Made by a program: the position numbers and the translations under genes. The notes under the pieces were generated by a model. That model did no database searches and had not been told where the DNA came from. It saw only the letters and a program-made list of their open reading frames with translations. 64,000 bases of DNA from Lachnospira pectinoschiza (GTDB lineage: Bacteria; Bacillota; Clostridia; Lachnospirales; Lachnospiraceae): contig NZ_JAJCRR010000007.1 in assembly GCF_020564355.1 (NCBI RefSeq), forward strand, positions 1-64,000. Reading direction: 5' to 3'. Shown piece by piece: positions 10,764 to 19,803 of the stretch (its first letter is position 1; every line of letters begins with the position of its first letter).

Positions 10764-11861
10764 CTAAATGTTATTTTCATGAATCACGGTACCGTTCTGA
10801 ATCTGAAATGTTTTATGAACGGCAAACTGACTGTTTACAAATTCATCCAGCCCCGTACAGGTAATCACTGTCTGAATCTGCCCGATACTATTTAATAAAA
10901 ACTGCTGCCGGTTACTGTCTAACTCTGACAGCACATCATCCAAAAGCAGCACCGGCGTATCCTTCACTACTTTTTTTACAAGTTCGATTTCCGCAAGTTT
11001 TAAAGACAGGGCGGCTGTACGCTGCTGTCCCTGCGAACCGTACTTTTTTACTTCGCTGCCGTTGATAAAAAAGATTAAATCGTCCTTATGTGGTCCAAAG
11101 CAGGTCGATTTCATCCGCAGATCCCGCTCCCGCATCTTTGTCACGGTATCTAAAAATGTTGTTTCTTCCACGCAGGGCTGATACTCAATCGTTAGTTTCT
11201 CTGTTCCGCCGGATAACTTTTCATGCAGTCCGCCGATAATTTCATTTAACTCCTGTACGAAACCGACACGCCTTTTCATGACTTCCGTTCCGTACTTCAC
11301 AAGCTGCAAATCCCAGATATCCAGCGTTTCAAGCTTTTCTTCTGACGACTTAAATGACAGTTCTTTTAAAAGCTTGTTGCGCTGATTGACCACTTTATTG
11401 TAATTAATCAGATTGCTTAGGTAGATTTTATCAAGCTGGCTCAGCTCCATATCCATAAACCGGCGGCGCTCCGCCGGTCCGTTTTTAATAATACTTAAAT
11501 CCTCCGGTGAAAAACAGACAATATTTAAAATTCCAAACAGCTCTACCGCCCGTTTAATCGGAATACCGTTTACGGCAATTCCCTTGCTTTTATTTTTTTT
11601 CAGATGCATATCAATCCGGTACGGCAGCCCGTTTTTTTTCACATTCAGCTTGATATGTGCTTCATCACTGCCCATCCGTATCATTTCACGGTCTTTGCTT
11701 CCTTTGTGGGAACGCGATGTTGCGCAGACATAAAGCGCCTCTAAAATATTGGTCTTTCCCTGCGCATTATCACCGTAAATAATATTAATCTGCGGGTTAA
11801 AATTCATATTTAAAATTTTATAATTTCTGTAATCTTTTAAATCTACGGACTCAATTATCAC
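10764..11861 (-). CDS. recF: DNA replication and repair protein RecF
   Basis: This 365-residue SMC-like ATPase has Walker A GDNAQGKTNILEAL near residue 30, Walker B LLLDDVLSELD near residue 315 and the signature stretch SLKLAEIELVK between them. It loads RecA at gapped DNA. The start is GTG, preceded by AGGTG. It lies 15 bp after the S4-domain gene in the standard dnaA-dnaN-S4-recF-gyrB order. Confidence 0.97.
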   Translation of the reverse strand: MIIESVDLKDYRNYKILNMNFNPQINIIYGDNAQGKTNILEALYVCATSRSHKGSKDREMIRMGSDEAHIKLNVKKNGLPYRIDMHLKKNKSKGIAVNGIPIKRAVELFGILNIVCFSPEDLSIIKNGPAERRRFMDMELSQLDKIYLSNLINYNKVVNQRNKLLKELSFKSSEEKLETLDIWDLQLVKYGTEVMKRRVGFVQELNEIIGGLHEKLSGGTEKLTIEYQPCVEETTFLDTVTKMRERDLRMKSTCFGPHKDDLIFFINGSEVKKYGSQGQQRTAALSLKLAEIELVKKVVKDTPVLLLDDVLSELDSNRQQFLLNSIGQIQTVITCTGLDEFVNSQFAVHKTFQIQNGTVIHENNI

Positions 11862-11876
11862 GGTTACACCTGCAAA

Positions 11877-12086
11877 TTACTTTTCTATTCTGATTTCCTG
11901 ACCGTTATAGGAAATGACTTCCCCGCCTGTCAGTTTTTTGCCGCGCTGAAGCTCAGGCCTGCCATTGACAAGAACTTCTCCGTTCTGAATGACAATCTTT
12001 GCTTCTACACCGGATTCCACAAGACCTGCTGCCTTTAATGCCTGTCCCAGTTTAATAAACTCATCTCTGATTTTTATTGTTTCCAT
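11877..12086 (-). CDS. yaaA: S4-domain RNA-binding protein (YaaA/RlbA type)
   Basis: This 69-residue protein is a single S4 RNA-binding fold (IKLGQALKAAGLVESGVEAK, then VLVNGRPELQRGKKL). A short S4 protein between dnaN and recF is typical of Firmicutes; its role is not settled, with ribosome-related functions proposed. It is 16 bp from dnaN. Confidence 0.92.
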   Translation of the reverse strand: METIKIRDEFIKLGQALKAAGLVESGVEAKIVIQNGEVLVNGRPELQRGKKLTGGEVISYNGQEIRIEK

Positions 12087-12102
12087 TGTTTCTCCATTCT
12101 TA

Positions 12103-13209
12103 CTATTCAGCCGTAAAGTTTACCGGAAGAATCAGATAAATATAACTTTCCTCTTTGTCCTTAATAAAACATGGTGCTTTCGGATTTACCAGATAAATAT
12201 AAATCTGTTCATCATCTATTACCTTTAATGCATCAATTAAGAACTTCGGATTAAAGCCAATCATGATATCCTTACCGTCTTTGTTAATATCAATATCTTC
12301 GTTTAACGAACCCATGGAAGAATTGACATGAACTTCCAGTGAACCATCGGTAATGCTTAAAATAATCGGTTTCTTTTCACTTTCTTTGATTAAAAGGGTT
12401 GCTCTGTCAATAGAATCTAAAAATTCTTTTTTGTTAATGGTTACTTTGGTTTCATAATCACTGGAAAGCATCTGGTTAATTCTGAAATACTCTCCTTCAA
12501 TAAGACGGGATACAACGGTGGTATTGTCAAATTCAAATAAAATGTGATTATTTGTAAAGTATATTGTAACGGCATCTTCTGCATTTGTCGATAAAATTTT
12601 ACTGATTTCAGAAAGTGTCTTTCCAGGAACAACAACTTTTACATCATCTGCATGACTGGTCAATTCAATATTGCGGATTGCAATACGGTGTCCGTCAAGA
12701 CCTACAACCTTTAAAATACCGTTTGCAACTTCAAAAAGTTCACCGGTCATCATTTTATTGTTGTCATTCATTGCAATAGAAAACAGTGTCTGGTTAATGG
12801 TTTCTCTTAATGTAAACTGTGATAAAGTAATAAATTTGTCTTTTTCAATAATCGGTAAATAAGAAAAATCATCCCCTGATTTACCGGCAATATTAAATTT
12901 ACTCTTTTCACAGGTAATTAAAGAGGTGTAATTACTGTCTGTTTCGATGCAGATTTCATTATCCGGCAGTTTTCTGACGATTTCTGAGAAAATCTTTGCA
13001 TCAATGGCAACTTTACCTTTTTCGATAATTTCACCTTCAACGATGGTTTCGATACCAAGCTCCATATCATTGGCGGTAAATTTAATTTCATTTGTAGTCG
13101 CATCGATTAAGATACATTCTAAAATGTTCATTGTTGTTTTAGCAGGAACTGCTTTCATAACAATGCCAACTGCTTTGGCAAGATTTGTTTTTGAAAAAAC
13201 TAACTTCAT
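12103..13209 (-). CDS. dnaN: DNA polymerase III beta sliding clamp
   Basis: This 368-residue protein has the length and threefold beta-clamp repeat layout of DnaN, and it follows dnaA as expected. The C-terminus ends YIYLILPVNF, close to the conserved MPMRL-type tail. AGGAG lies about 12 bp before the ATG. The clamp tethers polymerase III and binds other replication and repair proteins. Confidence 0.97.
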   Translation of the reverse strand: MKLVFSKTNLAKAVGIVMKAVPAKTTMNILECILIDATTNEIKFTANDMELGIETIVEGEIIEKGKVAIDAKIFSEIVRKLPDNEICIETDSNYTSLITCEKSKFNIAGKSGDDFSYLPIIEKDKFITLSQFTLRETINQTLFSIAMNDNNKMMTGELFEVANGILKVVGLDGHRIAIRNIELTSHADDVKVVVPGKTLSEISKILSTNAEDAVTIYFTNNHILFEFDNTTVVSRLIEGEYFRINQMLSSDYETKVTINKKEFLDSIDRATLLIKESEKKPIILSITDGSLEVHVNSSMGSLNEDIDINKDGKDIMIGFNPKFLIDALKVIDDEQIYIYLVNPKAPCFIKDKEESYIYLILPVNFTAE

Positions 13210-13520
13210 AATTGTGTAAAACTCCTTTCAGCGAAAAAACAAAAAACAAAAATAAATATATATAAATAAAAATCCGTAGTAGTAGTAGTAGGGGCTGTGA
13301 ATTTGTTGATATGTGGTGTAAGCCCTTGTTTCATGCGGGTTTGTGGTATCTAAAATCCCGGTAGATAAATCCGTTTTTGCCTGTGAAAAAATTTGGGATA
13401 ACCGCAGACACAATAAAATTCCCAAATGGCCGTTGTGGACAAACAAAAAAATGTCAACATAAAATAAAGCATTTTTACACAGCTTTTCAACGGAAAAACC
13501 ACAATAAATGTGGATAACTA
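13210..13520. other. dnaA-dnaN intergenic region with DnaA boxes (possible second oriC half)
   Basis: This is a 311-bp non-coding, AT-rich stretch. A perfect DnaA box (TGTGGATAA) lies at 13509-13517, beside the dnaA stop, and a one-mismatch box (TGTGGACAA) near 13435. Firmicutes origins are often bipartite with DnaA boxes on both sides of dnaA, so this may be the minor subregion. The dnaN promoter presumably lies here too; I cannot fix it. Confidence 0.5.
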
Positions 13521-14873
13521 TTACGAAGGATCAATCTTCTTAATGAGAATATCCACAGTGTTCTTGGTTGTTTCATTGACGAGTACTTCTTTGGCAATCT
13601 TGTCCGCTCCGTGAATAATCGTCGTATGGTCCCTGTTTCCAAGGGCTTTGCCGATTCCCTGTAAGGCGACATTCGTCATCTGGCGGCACAGATACATCGT
13701 AATCTGTCGTGGATAAACAATGTCGGCGCTTCGTTTGGAAGAAAGAATATCCGCCGGTGAAATACCGAAGTGGTCCGCAACAATCTGGATAATCAGTTCC
13801 GGTGTGACTTCTTTTTTGGCATCCGGTGAAATCAGGTCTTTTAAAGTTTCTTCCGCAAACTCAACCGTAATCGGGCTGTGGGAAAGTGTTGCAAAAGCCG
13901 AAAGCTTGGTAAGTGCGCCTTCCAGCTCACGAATACTGGATTTAATATGGGTTGCAACATAATCCTGAACATCATCGGGAATGTTGTAGCCGCCAAGTTC
14001 GACTTTCTTCTTTAATATAGCACGTTTTGTTTCATACGTAGGAATCTGGATATCGACAGGCAGACCCATTTCAAAACGGGTACGCAGTCGTTCCGTCAGG
14101 GTTTCCATCTCTTTCGGCGGCCGGTCAGAAGAAATTACAATCTGCTTGCTGTCCTGATAGAGCGCATTAAAAGTATGGAAGAATTCTTCCTGCGTAGACT
14201 CTTTACCTATAATAAACTGAATATCGTCAATCAGTAACACATCAATATTGCGGTACTTTTTGCGGAATTCAGAGTTTTTCTGGTTCTTTACCGAATCAAT
14301 CAGTTCATTGGTGAATGTTTCGGAGGTTACGTATAAAACCTTGCGTGTCGGGTCATTGGTAATAATAAAATGGGCAATCGCCTGCATCAGATGCGTCTTT
14401 CCAAGTCCAACGCCTCCGTAGATAAAAAGCGGGTTATAGACTTGTCCCGGTGTTTCGGCAACTGCAAGGGAAGCAGCGTGTGCTAAGTTATTATTTGTAC
14501 CGACAACGAAGGTGTCAAAAGTATAGTTCGGATTCAGGTTCTGAAGACCGGAATTCTTCGCAGCAGAGCCGGTTGCGGCCTTTTTAATTTCCGCTGCCTT
14601 CTTATCTTTGGCTGTAATTAAGCGGACATCATATTCGTGGTTCATAATCTCACAAATCGTAATGCGAAGCATCTCCAGATATTTTTTTTCCACATAGGAA
14701 ACAGCCATGTCGGGGTTCATAGAGGTACTCGACATAATCAGTGTAATGGTATCGTTTTCCACTGTATAAACTTCAATTGGCTTAATCCAGCTGTTAAAGG
14801 AAATATCCTGAAGCTCATAGCGTTCTTTAAAGGTCTGTAATATCAAATCCCAGTTCTGTTTTAAATCTTCCAT
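13521..14873 (-). CDS. dnaA: Chromosomal replication initiator protein DnaA
   Basis: This 450-residue protein has an N-terminal interaction domain, a variable linker (about residues 85-115), an AAA+ core (Walker A GGVGLGKTHLM, Walker B VLLIDDIQF) and a C-terminal DNA-binding domain with the DnaA signature GNRDHTTIIHGADKI. It binds TTATCCACA boxes and opens the origin. Boxes flank the gene on both sides. It is transcribed away from oriC toward dnaN. Confidence 0.98.
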   Translation of the reverse strand: MEDLKQNWDLILQTFKERYELQDISFNSWIKPIEVYTVENDTITLIMSSTSMNPDMAVSYVEKKYLEMLRITICEIMNHEYDVRLITAKDKKAAEIKKAATGSAAKNSGLQNLNPNYTFDTFVVGTNNNLAHAASLAVAETPGQVYNPLFIYGGVGLGKTHLMQAIAHFIITNDPTRKVLYVTSETFTNELIDSVKNQKNSEFRKKYRNIDVLLIDDIQFIIGKESTQEEFFHTFNALYQDSKQIVISSDRPPKEMETLTERLRTRFEMGLPVDIQIPTYETKRAILKKKVELGGYNIPDDVQDYVATHIKSSIRELEGALTKLSAFATLSHSPITVEFAEETLKDLISPDAKKEVTPELIIQIVADHFGISPADILSSKRSADIVYPRQITMYLCRQMTNVALQGIGKALGNRDHTTIIHGADKIAKEVLVNETTKNTVDILIKKIDPS

Positions 14874-15293
14874 ATTATATCAATGCCTTTCTGGCTTTCG
14901 TTAAAGTAAATGTATTCTAATATATAATATAACAAATGTGGATTTTTAGCAAGAAGCCCATGAAAAAATAGTGGATAACTCAGTTAAAAGTGGACAAATC
15001 ACAGTGCTGTTGACAACTTATAAACACGAAATATGCCCATAAATGCGCTTTTTCGTGTTTTTTTACACAGGATGTTGTAAATTTATCCCCAACTTATCCC
15101 CAATTTGTGGATAAGTTGGGGATTACTGTGTATAGCTTGTGGGTATTTGTGGAAAAGACAAAGAATACAAAAAATATCGAAAAAACACTTGACTTATAGA
15201 TGTTTTATTCTTATAATTAGAAGCGATGTTTTTAAATTTGATTAGAAAATTCCTGCCATATACAATCATGGTGTGAAAAGGAGGTGCGTATAA
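14874..15293. other. oriC: Chromosomal replication origin (oriC), major region
   Basis: This 420-bp AT-rich non-coding interval lies between divergent dnaA and rpmH. It contains a perfect DnaA box (15106-15114), two TTATCCCCA boxes (15083-15091 and 15094-15102) and several one- or two-mismatch boxes (about 14935, 14972, 14988, 15147). The position matches oriC in other Firmicutes. The dnaA and rpmH promoters must also lie here; a GAAAAGGAGG ribosome site precedes rpmH. Confidence 0.85.
15087..15121. promoter_or_regulatory. Inverted repeat carrying paired DnaA boxes in oriC
   Basis: CCCCAACTTATCC and GGATAAGTTGGGG form a perfect 13-bp inverted repeat around a 9-nt spacer. The right arm contains the perfect TGTGGATAA box and the left arm a TTATCCCCA box, so two DnaA molecules could bind in opposite orientation, or a cruciform could form. 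Confidence 0.7.
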
Positions 15294-15428
15294 ATGAAGA
15301 TGACATTTCAGCCTAAGACAAGACAGAGAGCTAAGGTTCACGGCTTCAGAGCAAGAATGAGTTCAGCAGGTGGAAGAAAAGTTTTAGCAGCAAGAAGAGC
15401 AAAAGGAAGAAAAAGACTTTCAGCTTAA
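15294..15428 (+). CDS. rpmH: 50S ribosomal protein L34
   Basis: This is a 44-codon gene whose product starts [20 protein letters not shown] and ends GRKRLSA, the conserved, very basic L34 sequence. AAGGAGG lies 9 bp before the ATG. It is the first gene rightward from oriC and is followed by its own terminator. Confidence 0.97.
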   Translation: MKMTFQPKTRQRAKVHGFRARMSSAGGRKVLAARRAKGRKRLSA

Positions 15429-15442
15429 GAGTTGTTTCAAGA

Positions 15443-15485
15443 AGGCAGATGAGTGCGGAACAAGGCATTTATCTGCCTTTTTTTA
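15443..15485 (+). terminator. Intrinsic terminator after rpmH
   Basis: AGGCAGAT and ATCTGCCT pair around a 20-nt loop and are followed by seven T. It separates rpmH from rnpA, which are often cotranscribed, so rnpA needs readthrough or a promoter downstream of here. Confidence 0.75.
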
Positions 15486-15500
15486 CTTTTAAGATATAGT

Positions 15501-15647
15501 ATGGAGGAGTAGTTTGAAAAATCCATAAATTTAAGCTTTTTCAAACTAAACTTTGTGCTGCAGGCGTCACAAAGTTTCCGTTATCACAGAACTGAATAAA
15601 TTCAGTCCGTGTTTCCTCCGGCATTAAAATGCCTGTGGAATGGAGGA
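15501..15647 (+). repeat. Structured intergenic repeat, unit A, copy 2
   Basis: This has the same four hairpins as the other A copies. Hairpin 1 arms are AGTTTGAAAA/TTTTCAAACT. Hairpin 2 arms are CTTTGTG/CACAAAG. Hairpin 3 is ACTGAATaaATTCAGT. Hairpin 4 is GGCATTaaAATGCC, preceded by CCTCC and followed by GGAATGGAGG, which is the ribosome binding site of rnpA. It fills the gap between the rpmH terminator and rnpA. Confidence 0.88.
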
Positions 15648-15650
15648 GTT

Positions 15651-16025
15651 ATGAAATATCAGAATTTTGAAACATTAAAGAAAAACAGTGAGTTTAAGAG
15701 CGTCTATCAGGCGAAACACTCTTATGCAAACAAGTATATCATTATGTATATACTTCAGAATGGAACGGATACAAACAGACTCGGCGTATCTGTGAGTAAA
15801 AAAGTCGGGAACAGTATTGTCCGGCACAGGCTGGCAAGGCTTATACGCGAAGCATTCCGGTTAAATGTTACACAGGTAGCACCCGGATATGACATTGTGG
15901 TAATAGCAAGAGCCGGTCTGAAAGGAAAAGGTTATAAAGAAACCGAAAGTGCGATGCTCCATCTTTTAAAGCTGCATCATATTTATAATAAGGAAGAAAA
16001 AGTCCATGAAGAAAGTGATCATTAA
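15651..16025 (+). CDS. rnpA: Ribonuclease P protein component
   Basis: This 124-residue basic protein has the RNR-type motif [13 protein letters not shown] and VGNSIVRHR typical of RnpA, which helps the RNase P RNA process tRNA 5' ends. The ATG at 15651 follows ATGGAGGAG at good distance; the longer frame to 15609 lies in the repeat. It overlaps yidD by 20 bp. Its ribosome site is part of repeat A. Confidence 0.96.
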   Translation: MKYQNFETLKKNSEFKSVYQAKHSYANKYIIMYILQNGTDTNRLGVSVSKKVGNSIVRHRLARLIREAFRLNVTQVAPGYDIVVIARAGLKGKGYKETESAMLHLLKLHHIYNKEEKVHEESDH

Positions 16026-16248
16026 ACTAATACACTTTTACCAGAGGGCAGTTTCACCGTATAAAGGACGCAGCATGTGCATTTATTATCCGACCTGTTC
16101 CCAGTATGCCCTGGAAGCGGTCGAACAGTATGGCGCATTAAAAGGTGGATGGATGGCATTTAAAAGAATATTAAGGTGCAATCCTTTTGCAAAGGGCGGA
16201 TATGATCCGGTACCCATTGTGTACAAGCCTAAAAAGGGAAGGCACTAA
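16006..16248 (+). CDS. yidD: Membrane protein insertion efficiency factor YidD
   Basis: This 80-residue protein contains [24 protein letters not shown] and [15 protein letters not shown], the full YidD signature with three conserved Cys. It is a peripheral membrane protein aiding YidC-dependent insertion. It overlaps rnpA and precedes yidC by 17 bp, as in most bacteria. Confidence 0.95.
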   Translation: MKKVIIKLIHFYQRAVSPYKGRSMCIYYPTCSQYALEAVEQYGALKGGWMAFKRILRCNPFAKGGYDPVPIVYKPKKGRH

Positions 16249-16265
16249 AAAATGGAGGTATCAGT

Positions 16266-17525
16266 TTGGGTTCAATTTATAATGCAATTATCAACCCGAT
16301 TGCGTGGGTATTCGGTAAAATACTGGATTTCCTGTTTATGGGACTGCACGCGATTGGATTGGGAAACATTGCAATTGCAATCATTGTATTTACATTTCTG
16401 GTAAAAATCCTTATGCTTCCGCTGACTGTAAAACAGTCCAAGATGATGAAATTAAACAATATCATCATGCCGGAGGTCCGTAAAATCCAGGATAAATACA
16501 AGGATAAGAGAAACGATCAGGAAGCCATGTTAAAAATGCAGGCAGAAACAAAGGCTGTCTATGAAAAATATGGTACATCACAGATGGGCGGCTGTATCCA
16601 GATGCTGATTCAGTTCCCAATCTTAATGGCAATGTACCGTGTTATCCAGTACATTCCAATGTACGTAGGACAGTTAAAAAATCTGTTTGTCAACATTTTG
16701 ACAGGAACAGACGGCGGTATTATGAATGTTTCCGGCTATGCGGATATTATGGCGGAAAACTTCAAGATGACGGGCAGAATGACAAATGTGGACTGGGGTA
16801 ATATTGATTCTGCGGTAACTGCAATGAATTCATTTTCAGCAGACCAGTGGGAAACATTAAAATCTTTATTCCCGGCATATGCAGGCGTGATTGCCGAAAA
16901 TCAGACAAAGATTACGGAAATGAACACATTTTTAACGATTAATGTATCACAGAATCCGACCTTCGGATTGAGTATTGCTGTATTAATTCCAATTCTTTCC
17001 GGTCTTTCACAGTACATCAGTGTAAAGGTGTCACAGGGAAATACTCAGATGGATCCGGACGATCCGACAGCGGCATCAATGAAGATGATGACACTGTTTA
17101 TGCCGATTATGTCAGCATTTATCGCATTTTCTGTACCGGCAGGTCTTGGTGTATACTGGATTGCGACAGCCGTTTTCCAGACAATTTTACAGGTGCTTGT
17201 AAACCGTCATTATGATAAGATGGGTGTGGATGCGATTGTTGCAAAGAATGTAGAACGCATGAACAAGAAGCGTGCCAAGAAAGGTCTTCCGCCGGAAAAG
17301 ATTGCTAAAAATGCAGTAACCAACACAAAGAAGCTTGATTCTATCGAAAAGAGCAGACAGCGTGTAGAAACACTTCAGGCAAAGAAGGAAGCCAATGACA
17401 AGAAGATGAAGGAAATTCTTTCATCGACAGAATATTATAAGTCAGCCAAACCGGGAAGCCTTGCAGAAAAGGCGGGAATGGTTGCCAGATATAATGAAAA
17501 GAACACAAAAAATACAAAGAAGTAA
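16266..17525 (+). CDS. yidC: Membrane protein insertase YidC/OxaA
   Basis: This 419-residue protein has the 60KD_IMP core: transmembrane segments near residues 20-45, 115-135 and 235-300, with QMLIQFPILMAMYRVIQ and a positively charged C-terminal tail. The start is TTG at 16266, with ATGGAGG 7 bp upstream. Unlike shorter Bacillus YidC it has no lipobox, as is common in Clostridia. It inserts proteins into the membrane alone or with SecYEG. Confidence 0.95.
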   Translation: MGSIYNAIINPIAWVFGKILDFLFMGLHAIGLGNIAIAIIVFTFLVKILMLPLTVKQSKMMKLNNIIMPEVRKIQDKYKDKRNDQEAMLKMQAETKAVYEKYGTSQMGGCIQMLIQFPILMAMYRVIQYIPMYVGQLKNLFVNILTGTDGGIMNVSGYADIMAENFKMTGRMTNVDWGNIDSAVTAMNSFSADQWETLKSLFPAYAGVIAENQTKITEMNTFLTINVSQNPTFGLSIAVLIPILSGLSQYISVKVSQGNTQMDPDDPTAASMKMMTLFMPIMSAFIAFSVPAGLGVYWIATAVFQTILQVLVNRHYDKMGVDAIVAKNVERMNKKRAKKGLPPEKIAKNAVTNTKKLDSIEKSRQRVETLQAKKEANDKKMKEILSSTEYYKSAKPGSLAEKAGMVARYNEKNTKNTKK

Positions 17526-17555
17526 TCAACCTGCTTAACGCAAAAGGAGGAAATT

Positions 17556-18311
17556 ATGGATTATATTGAAATTTCAGGAAAAACAGTAGATGATGCCTTA
17601 ACGGAAGCGCTTGTAAAGCTTGAAACAACAAGCGATAAAGTGGATGTGGAAGTTGTGGAAAAGGGCAGCTCCGGAATCTTAGGATTGTTTAACAAACCGG
17701 CAGTCATCCGTGTACGCAGAAAAAAGGATAAAGACATCTTAGAAGAAGATGTGGTTGCAGAAGTATTCCATGAGGAAGCAAAAAAGGAAGAACCTGCCGT
17801 GGCACCGGCAACGGAAAAGAAGCCGGAAATGACAAGAGAAGAAGTAGAATCAAGAATCAGAAACTTCCTCTCAGACCTTTTTAACGCAATGGATATGGAA
17901 GTTGCCGTAGAGATTACATTTAATGATAAGGAAGAATGTATCAATGTCGAATTAAAGGGCGGCAATATGGGCGTTTTAATCGGCAAGAGAGGTCAGACAC
18001 TCGATTCTATCCAGTATCTTACAAGCCTTGTAGTTAATAAGGGAAGAGAAAAGTATGTAAGAATCAAGATGGATACAGAGGATTACAGAAACAGAAGAAA
18101 AGAAACGCTTGAATCCCTTGCAAAAAATATTGCATATAAAGTAAAGCGCAGCAGACGTCCTGTAGCTTTAGAACCGATGAATCCATATGAGAGAAGAATC
18201 ATTCACTCTGCATTACAGAATGATAAATTTGTATCGACAAAGAGCGAAGGTGAAGAACCGTTCAGACATGTTGTGATTTATCTTGATAAAGAAAAAAGTG
18301 CAAACAAATAG
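17556..18311 (+). CDS. jag: RNA-binding protein Jag/KhpB (SpoIIIJ-associated)
   Basis: This 251-residue protein has a Jag-N domain (residues 1-50), an acidic linker (about 55-90), a KH domain with GVLIGKRGQTLDSIQYL (about 125-190) and an R3H domain with YERRIIHSALQ (about 195-250). It binds RNA and is linked to cell-wall synthesis and division control. It lies 30 bp after yidC with AAGGAGG upstream. Confidence 0.95.
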   Translation: MDYIEISGKTVDDALTEALVKLETTSDKVDVEVVEKGSSGILGLFNKPAVIRVRRKKDKDILEEDVVAEVFHEEAKKEEPAVAPATEKKPEMTREEVESRIRNFLSDLFNAMDMEVAVEITFNDKEECINVELKGGNMGVLIGKRGQTLDSIQYLTSLVVNKGREKYVRIKMDTEDYRNRRKETLESLAKNIAYKVKRSRRPVALEPMNPYERRIIHSALQNDKFVSTKSEGEEPFRHVVIYLDKEKSANK

Positions 18312-18321
18312 TATGAATTTT

Positions 18322-18357
18322 AAAATGGCTGTGGTATGATATACTACAGCTATTTTT
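18322..18357 (+). terminator. Weak intrinsic terminator between jag and mnmE
   Basis: AATGGCTGTGGTAT and ATACTACAGCTATT pair with one or two wobbles and are followed by TTTTT. It may attenuate rather than stop transcription into mnmE. Confidence 0.55.
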
Positions 18358-18378
18358 GATTAGAAATGGAGTGTAGTT

Positions 18379-19752
18379 ATGGAGGATACGATTGCGGCGA
18401 TTTCCACAAGCACAGTCAGCAGCGGTGGAATCAGCGTTGTAAGAATCAGCGGGGAAAATGCACTGTCAGTGGCACAACAGGTATTCCGCTCAAAAAAGAA
18501 TAAAAACGTAGAGGACATGGAAAGCCACACGGTCCACTATGGCAATATTTATAACGGTGAAGAACTGATTGATGAAGTGCTGATGGTTGTCATGAAAGCA
18601 CCGAATACGTATACAAGGGAAGATGTTGTGGAAATTGACTGTCACGGCGGTATTCTGGTGACGAAAAAGGTACTGGAAGCTGTGCTTTCTGCGGGAGCGC
18701 GCCTTGCAGAGCCGGGGGAATTTACAAAAAGAGCCTTTTTAAACGGAAGAATCGACTTATCGCAGGCGGAAGCGGTGATTGATGTCATTCAGTCCAAGAA
18801 CGAATATGCCTTAAAATCCTCTGTCAGACAGCTCAGTGGAAAACTTTCCGAAAAAATCAAAGGACTCCGGGAGCTGGTTTTAAACAATGTTGCCTATATT
18901 GAGGCGGCATTAGACGATCCGGAACACATTTCACTGGATAACTATGTGAATAAACTATCAATCGATGTGGATAAGTGTGTGGATAATGTGGATAACTTGT
19001 TGAAAACATGTGATAACGGCAGGATTGCAAAGGAAGGTATCCGCACGGTGATTCTCGGTAAAACCAATGCAGGAAAGTCAAGTCTTCTTAATGCCCTTGC
19101 AAAGGAGGAGCGTGCCATTGTAACGGACATTGAGGGGACAACGAGGGATACGCTTGAAGAACAGATTACAATCGGCGGAATCCAGTTAAATCTTATTGAT
19201 ACAGCGGGTATCCGTGACACGGTGGATTTTGTGGAAAGTATCGGTGTGGAAAAAGCCAAGAAACTTGCCACGGAAGCAGATCTGGTTATTTTTGTCGTGG
19301 ACAGCACGCGTACACTCGATGAAAATGATAAGGATATCATTTCACTGATACAAGACAAAAAAGTGATTACGCTGCTTAATAAATCGGATCTGACACCGGT
19401 TGTTACGCCGGAGGAAATGAAAAAGCGGCTGGACTGCTGTGTCATTCCGATTTCCGCAAAAGAAGAAACGGGACTGGATAAGCTTGAAGATGCTATAAAA
19501 GAGCTGTTCTTTTCGGGAAATCTTGAATTAAATGAGGATATTTATATTGCCAATCAGCGGCAGAAACAGTTACTCATTGAAGCAAAAGAAGCCTTTCTTT
19601 TGGTAAAAGACGGCATTGAGAGTGGCATGAGTGAGGATTTCTTAACGATTGACTTAATGACTGCTTATGAAAAATTAGGATATATTATTGGTGAAGAAGT
19701 AGAAGATGACCTTGCAGATAAGATTTTTAAAAGCTTCTGCATGGGTAAATAA
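18379..19752 (+). CDS. mnmE: tRNA modification GTPase MnmE
   Basis: This 457-residue protein has an N-terminal formyl-THF-binding domain, an inserted GTPase domain (GKTNAGKSSLLNAL, DTAGIRDT, NKSD) and the C-terminal catalytic CMGK. With MnmG it makes the cmnm5 modification on wobble uridine. The coding sequence for residues about 197-206 consists of three perfect DnaA boxes in tandem, described separately. Confidence 0.97.
   Translation: MEDTIAAISTSTVSSGGISVVRISGENALSVAQQVFRSKKNKNVEDMESHTVHYGNIYNGEELIDEVLMVVMKAPNTYTREDVVEIDCHGGILVTKKVLEAVLSAGARLAEPGEFTKRAFLNGRIDLSQAEAVIDVIQSKNEYALKSSVRQLSGKLSEKIKGLRELVLNNVAYIEAALDDPEHISLDNYVNKLSIDVDKCVDNVDNLLKTCDNGRIAKEGIRTVILGKTNAGKSSLLNALAKEERAIVTDIEGTTRDTLEEQITIGGIQLNLIDTAGIRDTVDFVESIGVEKAKKLATEADLVIFVVDSTRTLDENDKDIISLIQDKKVITLLNKSDLTPVVTPEEMKKRLDCCVIPISAKEETGLDKLEDAIKELFFSGNLELNEDIYIANQRQKQLLIEAKEAFLLVKDGIESGMSEDFLTIDLMTAYEKLGYIIGEEVEDDLADKIFKSFCMGK
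18966..18995. promoter_or_regulatory. Cluster of three perfect DnaA boxes inside mnmE
   Basis: TGTGGATAA occurs at 18966-18974, 18978-18986 and 18987-18995, all in the same orientation. This is denser than anything in oriC itself. It lies within coding sequence about 3.9 kb from the oriC boxes. It could titrate DnaA or take part in origin control. Confidence 0.6.
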
Positions 19753-19803
19753 AGTGAAAGTTGTGCAGTGTCTGCCGTTGCGCGGACAGGTTGGAGGAAA
19801 ATT

